NCBI GenBank assembly: GCA_024516035.1
Contig: CM044955.1
Coordinates: forward strand, 44,999,085-45,063,084
Reading direction: 5' to 3'
DNA: 64,000 bases
Source of the DNA: Bactericera cockerelli
Taxonomy: Eukaryota; Arthropoda; Insecta; Hemiptera; Triozidae
The translations under genes and the position numbers were made by a program. Shown here piece by piece: positions 1 to 23,667 of this stretch; the stretch's first letter is position 1, and every line of letters starts with the position of its first letter. Under the pieces are notes generated by a model. The model had not been told where the DNA came from. It searched no databases and was given only the letters and a program-made list of their open reading frames with translations.

Positions 1-137
1 AAATGCTTTGAGCATTAACCTCGCCTGGTGGTTACCTTCCACTTAAAAGTATTATTATTATTATTTCCGGTCACCTTCCACTTAAAAGTATTATTATTTC
101 CGGTTACCTTCCACTTAAAAATATTATTATTTCCCAG
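1..137 (+). repeat. Tandem repeat ending at an LpR splice acceptor
   Basis: Three units of about 35 bp share ACCTTCCACTTAAAA followed by TATTATTATTTCC. In the last unit TTTCCGG has become TTTCCCAG, which is the exon acceptor. The upstream part (AATGCTTTGAGCATTAACC) belongs to a dispersed repeat also seen near 9510-9580 and 34463-34520. Confidence 0.75.
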
Positions 138-12269
<12,132 letters not shown>

Positions 12270-12395
12270 GTGAGTAAATAATAATAATAAAAAATCATTG
12301 AGCAAGGACTCTGATTGTTAAGTCTCCTCTGTAAATAAATATCATTAAAATAATAATAATAATTTTATTGTACATTTTACACCATATGGCATGTA

Positions 12396-13688
12396 CGAGG
12401 GCGGATCAAGAAGTACCCGTGTTTGAAAAAAGAGTGCGAGATACTTACATTTTTGGGTTCTATTTTTCGACGTAGTCTCCTTTCAAGGCTACACACTTCT
12501 TATAGCGATCCTGCCACTTTTTTAGCCCTTCCAAAAAGTAGCTCCCTTCGAACTCCTCAAAATAGCCCTTTGTCTGGCTTATGACGTCATCATTTGAGCT
12601 GAACCTCTTTCCACCGAGCCAAACTTTCAAGTTAGGAAACAAAAAATAATCGCAGGGGGCTAGGTCAGGTGAGTAAGGTGGGTGTGGCAATAATTCGTAT
12701 CCAAGTTGATGGATTTTAGCAGCAACAATTCCAGATGAGTGAGCTGGTGCATTGTCATGGTGAAACAAGACTTTCTTTCTCGCCAAATGGGGGCGTGTCT
12801 CCTTCAATTTTGCATCAAATCGTGTCAATAACTCACTATAATATGCAGCAGTTATTGTTTTTCCTTTTTCCAAGAAGTCAATAAGAATATTTCCCTTTGC
12901 ATCCCAAAAAACGGTAGCCATGACTTTTCCGGCCGATTGGACCGATTTCGCCTTCTTTGGGGCAGATTCTCCAACCAAAGTCCATTCTTTTGACTGCTGT
13001 TTGGTTTCTGGGGTATAGTGATGTATCCAGGTTTCATCAACGGTCACAACTCGACGCAAAAAATCATCTGGATTGCGATTGAAGAGTTCTAAACTAGCCT
13101 TTGAACAATTCAGCCCAATTCGTTTGTTGTCAATTGTGAGCAATCGCGGCACCCATCGCGCCGATAGTTTTCTCATGCCCAGCTTATCATGAAGGATTTT
13201 AAAAACAGTTCCATATGAAATGCCCACACTCTCAGCTACTTCACGCACTTTTGTTCGGCGATCTTTGAGAATCATATCATGCACTTTTTCCACGACTTCC
13301 TCGGTACACACGTCTTCTGGGCGTCCTGGGCGGTCCTCGTCAAAAATGCTTGTGCGCCCTCGTTTAAATTCATTAAACCAAAAGCGAACAGTGGTCATAG
13401 AAGGTGAAGAGCTCCCGTACACAGCATCTAACTTTAATTTTATCTCATCACATTTTTTCCCGTCCAAAAAAAGGAATCGAATAACTGCTCGGTACTGTTC
13501 TTTTTCCATATCACTCAACTATACGCAACACAACAACTTCAAGTGACCGATAAATGAAAACTAAGAGAGTAATCAGTTTCAAACTTTGGATGTGGTCATT
13601 TGAGATGTCGTTCCATCAACAAGTATCAACAAGTTTCACCAATGATGTAACATGTCCCTAAACACGGGTACTTATTGATCTACCTACG
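12396..13688 (-). mobile_element. Full-length mariner element (1293 bp)
   Basis: Inverted termini, CGAGGGCGGATCAAGAAGTA and the complement of TACTTATTGATCTACCTACG, share AAGTACCCGTGTTT next to an outer diverged part. The element sits at TA on both sides (12394-12395 and 13689-13690) and encodes one uninterrupted transposase. It lies in the intron after the LpR tail exon, opposite in strand to the gene. Size, TA target and DD34D transposase are diagnostic for mariner. Confidence 0.93.
12460..13518 (-). CDS. Mariner transposase, intact, 352 aa
   Basis: Cuts and pastes the element by binding its inverted termini and integrating at TA. The N-terminal half has the paired helix-turn-helix region (residues about 1-115, including VGISYGTVFKILHDKL) and the WVPRLL linker at 122-127. 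The catalytic triad is complete: D161 (VTVDETWIHHY), D255 (FHHDNAPAH) and D290 (YSPDLAPCDYFLFP), with 34 residues between the last two, the DD34D spacing of mariner. Length equals the usual 345-355 residues and no stop or frameshift is seen, so the copy could be active or only recently silenced. The start ATG leaves about 170 bp to the terminus. Short shadow frames on both strands inside it are not genes. Confidence 0.96.
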   Translation of the reverse strand: MSDMEKEQYRAVIRFLFLDGKKCDEIKLKLDAVYGSSSPSMTTVRFWFNEFKRGRTSIFDEDRPGRPEDVCTEEVVEKVHDMILKDRRTKVREVAESVGISYGTVFKILHDKLGMRKLSARWVPRLLTIDNKRIGLNCSKASLELFNRNPDDFLRRVVTVDETWIHHYTPETKQQSKEWTLVGESAPKKAKSVQSAGKVMATVFWDAKGNILIDFLEKGKTITAAYYSELLTRFDAKLKETRPHLARKKVLFHHDNAPAHSSGIVAAKIHQLGYELLPHPPYSPDLAPCDYFLFPNLKVWLGGKRFSSNDDVISQTKGYFEEFEGSYFLEGLKKWQDRYKKCVALKGDYVEK

Positions 13689-13689
13689 T

Positions 13690-15470
13690 ATACAAAGTGA
13701 CTTAAAACTAAAAGTAAAACTTAAAATAAGAGGAAATAGGTAAGTAAAAAAAAAGTAAAGTACATTGCACTGTGCATAAAAATAAAAATAAAAAAAACTA
13801 CCTTAAGTTAAGCAACCTCGTGGTGCTTGCTATTCTCAGGTCAACCCAGGCTGGGTGAGGTGAATGTGGGTAGCTGGTTTGTGTGATTCTAGCGAATAAA
13901 GGGTACGTTGAAAAAAAAAAATTGCTTTTCAATTTTTACTACGCCCGTTACGTTACATATTTTCTTTAGTTTTTTTTTTTTTTTTTTTTTGATAGGTACC
14001 AAAATGGGCAGAAATCACTTTTGGTGTTTTTTTTTCGATAGAGTAATTTAGTCTTATTTAGATATTGGATAAAATGCTAATTACTTTTTTTTTAACGTTT
14101 TGTTACTTTTGTTGCAATATAATTACGTAGGTAATTTATATTTTGTTATTCTAAGAAAACTGTGTCTCTTTCTTTCCTGCACACATGGATACAGTTCTTG
14201 AATGACATGTTAATCAGTCCGTATGTAAGTATTTGGTATTTATTTTTACTGTAAAAATATACAAACATGTTTGAACTGTACGGAGTGTACACAATGTCAT
14301 AGAAAAGAAGTATTCTCAACTTTTAAGAGATAACAATGAACACATTCTACTTACCAAGAAAAGTCATAGTGGTGAAGAATTGTTTTTTCTTTCTTTTCTT
14401 ACTTCTTCTTTTTCTTTAATGAACATGTCATCTGTCTACGCTTCTTATTTATGTACTATATTTTTAGAGGTCAAAATGGATTAGAATTGTGAGTAGGAGA
14501 ATTTGATGAAAGAGAGGGAGACAAAAATGAAAAAGACCTGAAACGGAAAAACTGGAGAAAAGAAGATGTGTTTAATTGAAAGATATGGATTTTGTTATTT
14601 AGTCCCTTCTCTTGTAATTTATTATTTAATTTAAATTTGTAAATATAATTTATTTAAATTTGTAAATTTTAGTCGTACGAGTGTTACATGTTTTACGTGA
14701 AAGAAATCATACGCTAAAGACATATTCCCTTGTGTTACATGTTTTACGTGAAAGAAATCATACGCCAAAGACACATTCCCTGATTTGGTTCCACAGACAC
14801 ATGAGCCCTGAACAGCCCTGGCACGAACGAGTACGTATAAAACACATGTGCACGTGCAGGCAGCTCATTATCAAGTTTACCTAGTCAACGCCAAATTATC
14901 AAATGAAACGAGACGGAGAGGACACCCTGTATGCAGCTTCCCTATGTTAAACATGAAGAGATTTATTTATTTTTATTTTTACAATAAAATTTAACAGGAC
15001 GAAACCTTGATGTTTATTTCTTGTAAGAATGTAGTTTTAAGTACTAGTACATTACACTCAGATGTATACTGATACGCTCAAAAGAAACAATAGATTGTTA
15101 ACTTGTTAAGCCCTTTCTATTAATAAATATTGCGAAAAATACTATTTACAACAATACCAAGAAAGGTTTAGAATAAAAGATACTCAGGATTACAATAGGT
15201 CTTAATTTTTATAAAACCAAAATCATGAAAAAAAGACAGTGTACCTACTTATTAATCTAGATTATTAAATAAATACTAAATTACGTACATTTAGAAACAT
15301 GAATTGTATTTGCAAATGCATCAATGATGGGTCTGCAAAATAATGTATGAATCTGAGCATCCTGCTAAGATCCAAACGGACTTGTGTGATTTTAATGTGT
15401 TCAGTCCTCTCTCAACTTTTGTTTAAAATTACGATATTTATATTAGTGGTTTTGTTGTTCTTAGTGTAAT
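13690..15470 (+). other. Repeats and AT-rich sequence, no clear gene
   Basis: Holds a partial 5S-headed SINE (13802-13912: TTAAGTTAAGCAACCTCG, then CCAGGCTGGGTGAGG) and an imperfect direct duplication of a 54-bp unit at 14683-14790. A possible microexon is at 14195-14224. Otherwise plain AT-rich DNA, formally still LpR intron if the receptor's last exon lies further on. Confidence 0.5.
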
Positions 15471-15476
15471 GATAAG

Positions 15477-15715
15477 TATATGAGCGGGTAGCGCTCTCAG
15501 CTTGCATACAGGTGACCCGGGTTCGATTCCCTGTGGAGTCGGATTTTACGGGGTCTACGTACCTCGCGAGAAAAAAATGAGCTATTTGCATGGATAGCGA
15601 CCAGTGGCGACATTACGAGAAGGAATGAGTTACTTGGACACAATATGTTATTAGGAGTCCCGTAATGCTGTGCTACCCACTAAAGTTGTGACCTAAGAAC
15701 ACAGAAAAGACAAAC
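15477..15715 (+). mobile_element. tRNA-like SINE (family G)
   Basis: tRNA-like head AGCGGGTAGCGCTCTCAGC ... CCCGGGTTCGATTCCC, then a body with GACCAGTGGCGACATTACGA and GTAATGCTGTGCTACCCACT. Body fragments recur at 18255-18345, 20415-20505, 22140-22250, 28640-28790, 32105-32385 (reverse, with head), 51322-51390 and 56815-56915. Confidence 0.7.
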
Positions 15716-16965
15716 ACATACATAGCGTATTTTTAACAGTAAAATAGGATAGACTTTCGCATTCCCGAATGGATAATGCGTTGGTTAGGCTGAGAAGAAG
15801 CGAGCTCACCCAGATATACTGGGATTCTCAGTGCTAGTTTTGATCATTCCTTTTCATTTAGAATAATATTAAGTATTTCCATTTGATTCTGAGGTGATAA
15901 CCAATCGTTTCGTATTGAATTGAATCCACAGTTTCATTTTGATTGACAGCTAAAGCAAAGACATGGACCTACATAGGTAGTAGGTAGAAATAATGCTTTT
16001 ATGGTTTTGTATTGGATTTAATATTTCCTAAAAAGAAACTTATCCGGAGGAAAATTATAGCTCACCTATTACAAAACCGTGTTTACAATCTCTAGACTGA
16101 CCTCAGTAGCTCGATCGACAAGGCGAGTACTAGTACTAAATATTACAGGCCAACAGGACAAATGCATGAGTTTTTTTCATTCGCTAATTATCTAAATAGA
16201 CATTCATTTATATCTTAACGTGGAGATTTGCATAACATTTGTATTTGTAAACCGTGCGAAGTTAATGCCTTAGGCTTATCGCATTGATGCTGATAGGCTC
16301 AGGCACGGGTACTCGTGTTTGTGCTGCTCTCAAAATCATTAAAGTCTATAATATAATAGACATGTCATGATGATAAAGAATCCTCATATTGACTTATAAT
16401 TTATAATCAACGGAGCTCCAATGTGGCACAGAGTCTCCTTATGGTATTAAGAAAGGATTTTTAAAATTTCCATATAGGAGAGCCATGGAATGTTGGAGTA
16501 AGAAACTTTGGGTTCATAGTCAATAACGTTTTTATTCTTTTGAATACTCGTGTATGTAAATGTTTTACGTAAATGTTCTTTATATTTGTTTGGTACTTTT
16601 TTGTATGAACAATTTAATTTGATTTTTATTTATTTTCAAAAATAAAAACTAGATAAATGCTTTTCAATTATTACTATGTAGCTACCTATGTTATACTCGG
16701 TGCCGAATTTCACCATGTTTCTTTAGTTTTTACTTTGGGTTTTTTTTTTATGAAATAGAAAAAAAAGAAATACTTGAGTGTCTGGATTTGTCTTCAAATG
16801 AAAGTTTTCAAAGAACTGATGCCATTGAAAGGCGTCGAACAGTTGCAAAACGACCGTATGATGTTACCTTGGGTTGGGAAAATACCAAGTTTGTTTTTAG
16901 ATAAGCTATTGCCTAATATTTTTCCCTCTCTTCAAAGCTAATGAATCACCTATGTTAGTTGCAAA
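15716..16965 (+). other. AT-rich sequence, no gene seen
   Basis: No supportable coding. A 30-bp SINE B fragment is at 16094-16125 (CTGACCTCAGTAGCTCGATC). Confidence 0.5.
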
Positions 16966-16969
16966 ACGA

Positions 16970-17107
16970 ACCGACCTCAGTAACTTGAGCGATAAGGCGG
17001 CGGTAGCGTCACCTGGAGGTCGTTGGTTCGAGTTACCAAGGTTTTTAGTTTAGTAAGGAGTTTTGAGTAATTGTGACTTCACGATTGTGATTAAACCATG
17101 ATAACTT
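16970..17107 (+). mobile_element. tRNA-like SINE (family B), diverged
   Basis: ACCGACCTCAGTAACTTGAG, GGTCGTTGGTTCGAGTTACC, then TTTTGAGTAATTGTGACTTC and CATGATAAC in the same order as the copy at 8337. Confidence 0.75.
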
Positions 17108-17303
17108 TTTTTTTCTCAAAAGATAGACAAAAAACGACAGGAGAGAGAACTTTTTGACAAAAACTTGACTTTAAACGCATCATGTACTTTTTTGTTTTTT
17201 ATTCATAATATAGTTTTGTATGTAATTTTGTTTTTTGTTAAAATTTTAAGCCAATTGTTTTTGTATCTATTTTTTCTATTTTCTCATTGACGTTTTCGTC
17301 ATA

Positions 17304-17547
17304 CAGGGTGGACCAAAAGTCTAGCAAGCGCTCCGGTTGCTCTCATGAAGTAAGTAAAATCACATTCTAACTGTCACACCCTAAAGTGTGATATGAATTT
17401 GGGGGGAAAATTAGAAGTACCATTGTTGAGCCTGTAGCACGCTACAGTGTAACTGGAGAATTTCAACATTAAATATACTTTGGTGGATAAGTCTTGGCAC
17501 GCATCAAAGGAGAAGCCCACTTGCGACAATTTTTTGAGCCCACGCTG
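17304..17547 (+). mobile_element. 244-bp MITE with TA flanks
   Basis: Ends CAGGGTGGACCAAAAGTCT and the complement of CAGCGTGGGCTCAAAAAAT are inverted and flanked by TA at 17302-17303 and 17548-17549. No ORF. CAGGGTGGACCAAAA is also the terminus of the larger element at 59201. Confidence 0.65.
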
Positions 17548-18492
17548 TATATTAGACTATTGCTATACCTACCTACTTATTATATATTATGTATTTGTAT
17601 AAAATAGAACAGGTTACTATAATTTTAGTACAATTCGCTGTTTTGTTTCTTGCTGATCAATTCATTCTGAGTTGCGAATCTCTTCAAGTAAATCTCACTC
17701 AATTCAATTAATTTCATTTATATTTGCAAGGTACAATAAAATGAATTTACATGTGTTACTTAAACACCATCAGTACCGTGCACAACTAGACCCGAGGCTA
17801 CAATGCCGGGCCCCTAATATTTCCCCTGATGTGTGCTCGGGCCGGGGGCCCCTGAGGATCCTGAACCCTGAGATTTCTGTCTCGCCTGCTCTACACTGTG
17901 AGGTGCCCTGAACACACAATACAAACTACACATTATTTTAAATAAGAAATATAAAAAAGTAAATCTACGAGTATATATTAGGGTGGCCCTTATTTTCGAA
18001 AGTCGGAATTTTCTCGCTCCATCGGCAAAATATGGTTCCAATTAATATTAAAAAAATCTAGAAAAAGTTTCAGCTCGATCAAAGGTTGTTAACACGTGCC
18101 GCCGGGACCTTTAAGTTTAGATCTGCAATCGGAAGGGGCAATATACGTTTTTAAGCATAATGTTGATCATATCTTGAAGAAACTTCATCTCACAGAAAAA
18201 AATATAGAATGTAAAATGTACAGAAGGGTTTTCTTTTTATTATTTAGTACATAATAATTTTAGTGGGTAGCACAGCATTATCGAGACACCTGATAATAGC
18301 ATTTGTCTAAGTAACTCACTACTGTTTTTTCGTAATACTAAGTAGAAAATTAGAAAACTATCGTATATTAGATTTTTTTATTTGAAGTTGAATGAAAGAA
18401 CATTGAACATAATTATTGTAATAATATTAATTTATCCATACTATTAAAATAAATGCGAGATAGAAGTTCACAAATAAGTAAATCCTGCTATC

Positions 18493-18816
18493 CTACTTGC
18501 TATGAGTTTTCAAGAGATACGATTTTGTTGGTTTAGGATACTGACTTTTGTGATCTTTGACAACTTGAATGACGAATTGTTTTTGCTTTTCACTCTTTGT
18601 TAGCTTATTATTGTATTCGCCCATCAATTTAACTCCTCTTTCTGCTGTATCGTTTACTACTTTTAAGAATTTAATCTCGTTATACGCGTCTTGGAAATTT
18701 TCATTTTCCCACCAGTCACGAGGATCTAAATAGAGAAAAGATTTGTTTATTTGAAACCTCTCAAAGAAAACCTGCGTCTCCTCTGACACAAAAATGTCCA
18801 GCTCCTTGCTAAGCAA
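18493..18816 (-). CDS. Transposon ORF, left arm, 107 aa
   Basis: Starts MLSKELDIFVSEETQVFFER and ends YPKPTKSYLLKTHSK, with VVNDTAERGVKLMGEYNNKL and EKQKQFVIQVVKDHK in the middle. I do not recognise a named domain; similar TAERG ... QVV strings are familiar from predicted proteins of insect repeats, from memory and not verified. It is probably the last exon of a longer transposon protein: in the same strand, upstream (about 18850-19070), an open stretch reads LWYLSEEAVRLGFFDRDISN. Confidence 0.5.
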   Translation of the reverse strand: MLSKELDIFVSEETQVFFERFQINKSFLYLDPRDWWENENFQDAYNEIKFLKVVNDTAERGVKLMGEYNNKLTKSEKQKQFVIQVVKDHKSQYPKPTKSYLLKTHSK

Positions 18817-19937
18817 GTTTATAAGATCTTAGTCTTACAACCATACTTCTATTTATTTTGTTTCTTCCTCTCTTTAGTGAGGGACTTAACCATGTTAGAT
18901 TTTACAACATTTGAGATATCTCTATCAAAAAACCCCAACCTTACTGCTTCTTCACTCAAATACCAGAGATGGTCTACAATTTTTTTTGATGCTACACTAA
19001 ATACTCGTACTTCAGTGTCCATTTTTTGATACGCAAGAAGTTTCTTAATAAATGAGAGATCTAGTCTTATCGCTGTAATACCTACTAGTGCAGTATACCA
19101 AGCCTCAATATAAAGGAAAGTTAGTCTGGCTGGGGGAAGTTAAACAGGGAGAAGACAAGTGTCCCGCTAGAGGACTAAAAACAGAGAACAGACTAGCCCA
19201 CCCTTACAAGCCAGGCTAGCTTGCAGTTTCCTAAGGGTTTAATGGCTTATAAAGAAAAGTCCAAGTCCTCATGATGGTTAATAACTGCCTCTTCAATCAA
19301 ATACCAGAGTTTAGAAAAGAGTTCTTAATGACTGCTGAAGAACTTAAGACCATCCTTAATATTTGTTTGTTTGTAACTTTCCTTTGTTGTTGTTGTAGCC
19401 AGCTTGGCTACAGCTGGAGGGGTGAGTGATGGTCTCCAGCCAACTTTATTTCAAAGTTGGCTCGTCCTGAACCACATATTTCTATGTGCGATCAACCATC
19501 ATGAGGACTTGTACTTTTCTTTATAAGCCATTAAACCCTTAGGAAACTGCAAGCTAGCCTGGCTTGTAACGGTTGGTTAGTCTGTTCTCTGTTTTTAGTC
19601 CTCTAGCGGGACACTTGTCTTCTCCCTGTTTAACTTCCCCCAGCCAGACTAACTTTCCTTTATATTGAGGCTTGGTATACTGCAAATGTAGGTATAACAG
19701 CGCCAAGACTAGATCTCTCATTTATTAAGAAACTTCTTGCGTATCAAAAAATGGACCCTGAAGTACGAGTATCTAGTGTGGCATCTCTGGTATTTGAGTG
19801 AAGAGGCAGTAAGGTTGGGGTTTTTTGATAGAGATATCTCAAATGTTATAAAATCTAACATGGTAAAGTCCCTCACTAAAGAGAGGAAGAAACAAAATAA
19901 ATAGAAGTACGGTTGTAAGACTAAAGATCTTATAAAC

Positions 19938-20261
19938 TTGCTTAGCAAGGAGCTGGACTTTTTTGTGTCAGAGGAGACGCAGGTTTTCTTTGAGAGGTTT
20001 CAAATAAACAAATCTTTTCTCTGTTTAGATCCTAGTGACTGGTGGAAAAATGAAAATTTCCAAGACGCGTATAACGAGATTAAATTCTTAAAAGTAGTAA
20101 ACGATACAGCAGAAAGAGGAGTTAAATTGATGGGCGAATACAATAATAAGCTAACAAAGAGTGAAAAGCAAAAACAATTCGTCATTCAAGTTGTCAAAGA
20201 TCACAAAAGTCAGTATCCTAAACCAACAAAATCGTATCTCTTGAAAACTCATAGCAAGTAG
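19938..20261 (+). CDS. Transposon ORF, right arm, 107 aa
   Basis: Mirror copy of the left-arm ORF with four amino-acid differences (I to F, Y to C, R to S, E to K in the first 40 residues). The upstream part of this arm has lost about 21 bp relative to the left arm (VASLVFE instead of VASKKIVDHLWYL), which breaks that frame, so this arm is the more damaged one. Confidence 0.5.
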   Translation: MLSKELDFFVSEETQVFFERFQINKSFLCLDPSDWWKNENFQDAYNEIKFLKVVNDTAERGVKLMGEYNNKLTKSEKQKQFVIQVVKDHKSQYPKPTKSYLLKTHSK

Positions 20262-20788
20262 GATAGCAGGATTTACTTATTTGTGAACTTCTATCTCGCA
20301 TTTATTTTAATAGTATGGATAAATTAATATTATTACAATAATTATGTTCAATGTTCTTTCATTCAACTTCAAATAAAAAAATCTAATATACGATAGTTTT
20401 CTAATTTTCTACTCAGTATTACGAAAAAACAGTAGTGAGTTACTTAGACAAATGCTATTATCAGGTGTCTCGATAATGCTGTGCTACCCACTAAAATTAT
20501 TATGTACTAAATAATAAAAAGAAAACCCTTCTGTACATTTTACATTCTATATTTTTTTCTGTGAGATGAAGTTTCTTCAAGATATGATCAACATTATGCT
20601 TAAAAACGTATATTGCCCCTTCCGATTGCAGATCTAAACTTAAAGGTCCCGGCGGCACGTGTTAACGACCTTTGATCGAGCTGAAACTTTTTCCAGATTT
20701 TTTTAATATTAATTGGAACCATATTTTGCCGATGGAGCGGAAAAAATCGGAGGAAAAAAATCCTCCTCTATAGCTAAGGGCCACACTA

Positions 20789-22690
20789 GTATATATATGT
20801 AGAGTAAAATTAAGGAGAAAAAAATATAGCTCACCTATTTAAATACTATTTAGAATCTCATTACATTATCATAATTGACTCATTCATAACATGTGTAACT
20901 TTAGGTCGTAGTTAATTTAAAAAAAAAAAAAAATAGAGTACCAACTTAAAACTCAAAACAGTTAAACAGTTATAAATGTCATAAATACCTAAGTTATCAA
21001 ATAAAATACCAGAGTGATCAAGGAAAGACCGAACCGAAATCTAGAAAAACACCGAGAGTGCTTTGAAACGCAATGTCAACTAAAAAAATTAATTTCACTT
21101 GCACAATACATGCTTATTCATATTAATCGTAAAAAAGCTCATACCTAAATTTACTGTATATTTAATATTATTTAACTACTTCTTTCAAAGCTTCAAAAAA
21201 CAGTACACCTAGATTTTTATGGTCAATGAATATACATTTGTATGTATAGTATTTATACCTGTCTACGATTAGTTGTGCCAAATATAAGCAACCTTGTGCC
21301 AAATATTCCTAACAATAATTTTATATTCCTACTTAATAATATCATTTCATTTTATTGCTTCAATTTTAGCAACAAAAAAATTAGAGTTAATTTTACCAGA
21401 GAAGATTTGACATGGAAGTTGAACTTCACCCATGTATTCTTTTAATTGTAAGGAATCTTTGAGAATTCAATTTTCCGTCAATAAAACTCTTTTCTATGGA
21501 AATTTCATGTAAATAGATCTTAAATACATTTAAAATTTTGCACAGTTTTATTTTCAGCACAAAATTCAAGTAATTTTTCCATAGCTATATTTTGTACTTC
21601 TGTTTTGTCATCACTGATATGTTTGTTTCGTCCGCATGTAAAAATACTACAATCCCTCCTGAAATTTTTATGTAATAAAAGAATAATTGAATACATACTC
21701 GTAAATATATATGTATTTTTTCTCATGATAATAATTTTGGGTCCGTCAGATAGGCACAGATATCTTATCTCACGGTGGAAGAAGTATATGGACGTCCGGA
21801 TCCAATGTCCAGCTAATTGTCCTCTACAATATTTTTTTTTTTTTTGGACTGTCCCGGTAGCTCAGAGGTCAAGGCGTCGGTCTGGCCACATTCCAGAAAG
21901 CACTTTCGAAATCCCTAAACCTCCCTTTCAACCGTCAAATTTTGTTCTAACAACCCAATCAGAAGTGTTGTTTACCCTAGGTAACCCAATCAGAATTGTT
22001 GTTTACCCAAATAATCCGAGTGCAGTTGAAAGTGAGAATTGGGTATTATGAGAGTGAGAAAGTTTTTTGGAACGTGGCCCTTTTTCGTGAGGAAAAATTA
22101 TACCTCGTGAGGAAAATTATACCTCGTGAGGAAAAATTATTAGCTACTGGTAGCAACAATATAAGAAAGCAATGGGTTCCTCAGGTACATGATGTAATAT
22201 GTGACTTGTAATGTGCAATGTTGTGCGACCCACTAAATTTGTGACATAACTAACTTTAAAAAACCCCAACACAATTACACCATACGTCACATACAATTAT
22301 ACGTACATAAGTATGTATGTCATCAGCCACACCATACTTCACATACAATCATACGTACAGAAGTATGTATGTCATCAGCCACACCACTAGTTCTTGTAAC
22401 TTGTGATTCCTTTAATTTATTCTTTGGTATTCAGGTCAATACAGGTCAGCTGGACGTTGCTTAATTCTGTGATGGAGAAATGATGTACACACAACACTAG
22501 ACTAAGAATTACAGAAGAAAGTAACAACACAAAGTAGTACATTTTCTTAAAGCTGTACATGTTGTTATTAGATTAAATTATACACATGAGATTATAATAA
22601 AACATCACTATTGCACAGATATAGATATTAAAATTTATTAGTAAATAACAAAGGTTCAGTCATAGAAAAAGAAGAATATGCATCTACTAA
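20789..22690 (+). other. AT-rich sequence with SINE fragments
   Basis: No clear gene. A SINE A head (21848-21900: TGTCCCGGTAGCTCAGAGGT) is followed by unrelated sequence. Three short direct repeats of TACCTCGTGAGGAAAA lie at 22085-22140, and a 58-bp duplication (CATACGTCACATACAATTAT) at 22290-22385. A possible LpR end is at 22435. Confidence 0.5.
22435..22464 (+). CDS. Possible LpR terminal exon
   Basis: A pyrimidine-rich acceptor (TTATTCTTTGGTATTCAG) precedes nine codons, VNTGQLDVA, and a TAA, in the phase left open by the 12114-12269 exon. An AATAAA lies at 22596. This is offered only because the receptor needs a final exon before the converging gene at 24.5 kb; I do not recognise the peptide. 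A 30-bp alternative with good splice borders (14195-14224, FLNDMLISPY) is equally unproven. Confidence 0.25.
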   Translation, partial: VNTGQLDVA

Positions 22691-23065
22691 ATCTTCGGTC
22701 CTCTGAGCTTCAGACATCCCAGGACAGCTAATTTGTCTCAGTAAGTCTTGTCAGCTGGGCTAGGAGCTGTCTGGAAATCTAAAGATTCAGTACCATGAAA
22801 GCATAGTACATAATTAATTCATTTTGATGATGGGTAATGTATGGTACAAAGTAAAATTGTTTACACAAGGCGTACTACACATAGACCATTGAAATAATCA
22901 ATCAGTCAATTTGAAGTGAAAAGTATTAATAAAGGTATCCAATTATTATACCTTTAACTTGAGTTTTTAATATTCACAAAAGTGCTTAATCAATAAAGTG
23001 TAGTACTTCTTACTACTGCTGTAATAACAGCTCTGCCAAAATGAAATTCACTACACCAAGAACAT

Positions 23066-23160
23066 GCATTGGTGGTCGTAGTGACTAAGGCGCTAGTCTG
23101 GTGATCCAAGTAGCATAGGGATCCGTTGGTTCAAATCTCACCCAATACAAGCATTTCTTC
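23066..23160 (+). mobile_element. tRNA-like SINE (family D)
   Basis: GTGACTAAGGCGCTAGTCTGG and GGGATCCGTTGGTTCAAATC (B-box-like) then CCCAATACAAG. Other copies: 9315-9405 and 34255-34400. Confidence 0.65.
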
Positions 23161-23667
23161 AAAATTTTGAGACTAACCACATAAGAATGGTACCTTAAAA
23201 ACTAAGAGAGTAGAAGTCAAAAGACTCCTAAACCATTACAAAAAAATGTACCAAAAAAACTGCTGGAAAAAGATTTTTCAGTCCTCATCGGGCAGTATAA
23301 ATAAGACTCCTGCGAGCGGGCTTAAATGTTAGATCATTCATTCGAAGAGCTACCTCACTCAAGGTAGAATGTCAAGGGAGAGTTATTTAGTTGATAACAT
23401 TAAAAACTATAACATGTTTATGAACATAGTTATTATATCACTATCAGTTGACATAAACATGGCTGAATATCTCAACACAAGTAAACGCAATGCGGGGCCA
23501 GTCGACCCATGTTGTGAACACTTACAGCCCGAATTAATGGAAGATGCTGAAGCAATGACTTACTACAGTATTGTTATTGCCGTGGTAACAGCCATCACAT
23601 AACTGGAATCAGATACTAAAGTAACAGTGTCCACCACAGCAGCGTTCATTAATTTGGGCATATCAGT

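Larger units (their letters stand above)
17979..20788 (+). mobile_element. 2.8-kb palindromic element with two ORF copies
   Basis: Two arms of about 1.3 kb (about 17979-19285 and 19495-20788) are near-identical inverted copies around a roughly 210-bp spacer. Outer ends read TTAGGGTGGCCCTTA and TAAGGGCCACACTA. Each arm carries the same 107-codon ORF pointing away from the centre, preceded by a second conserved stretch (AYQKMD ... HLWYLSEEAVRLGFFD in the left arm). This looks like an inverted dimer of a DNA transposon or a foldback element. The family is not identified. Confidence 0.75.

Noticed and set aside
13220..13546. Plus-strand 108-aa frame over the mariner
   Set aside because: Antisense shadow of the transposase N-terminal region.
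23369..23602. 77-codon frame
   Set aside because: No recognisable motif and no neighbouring exon; likely chance.
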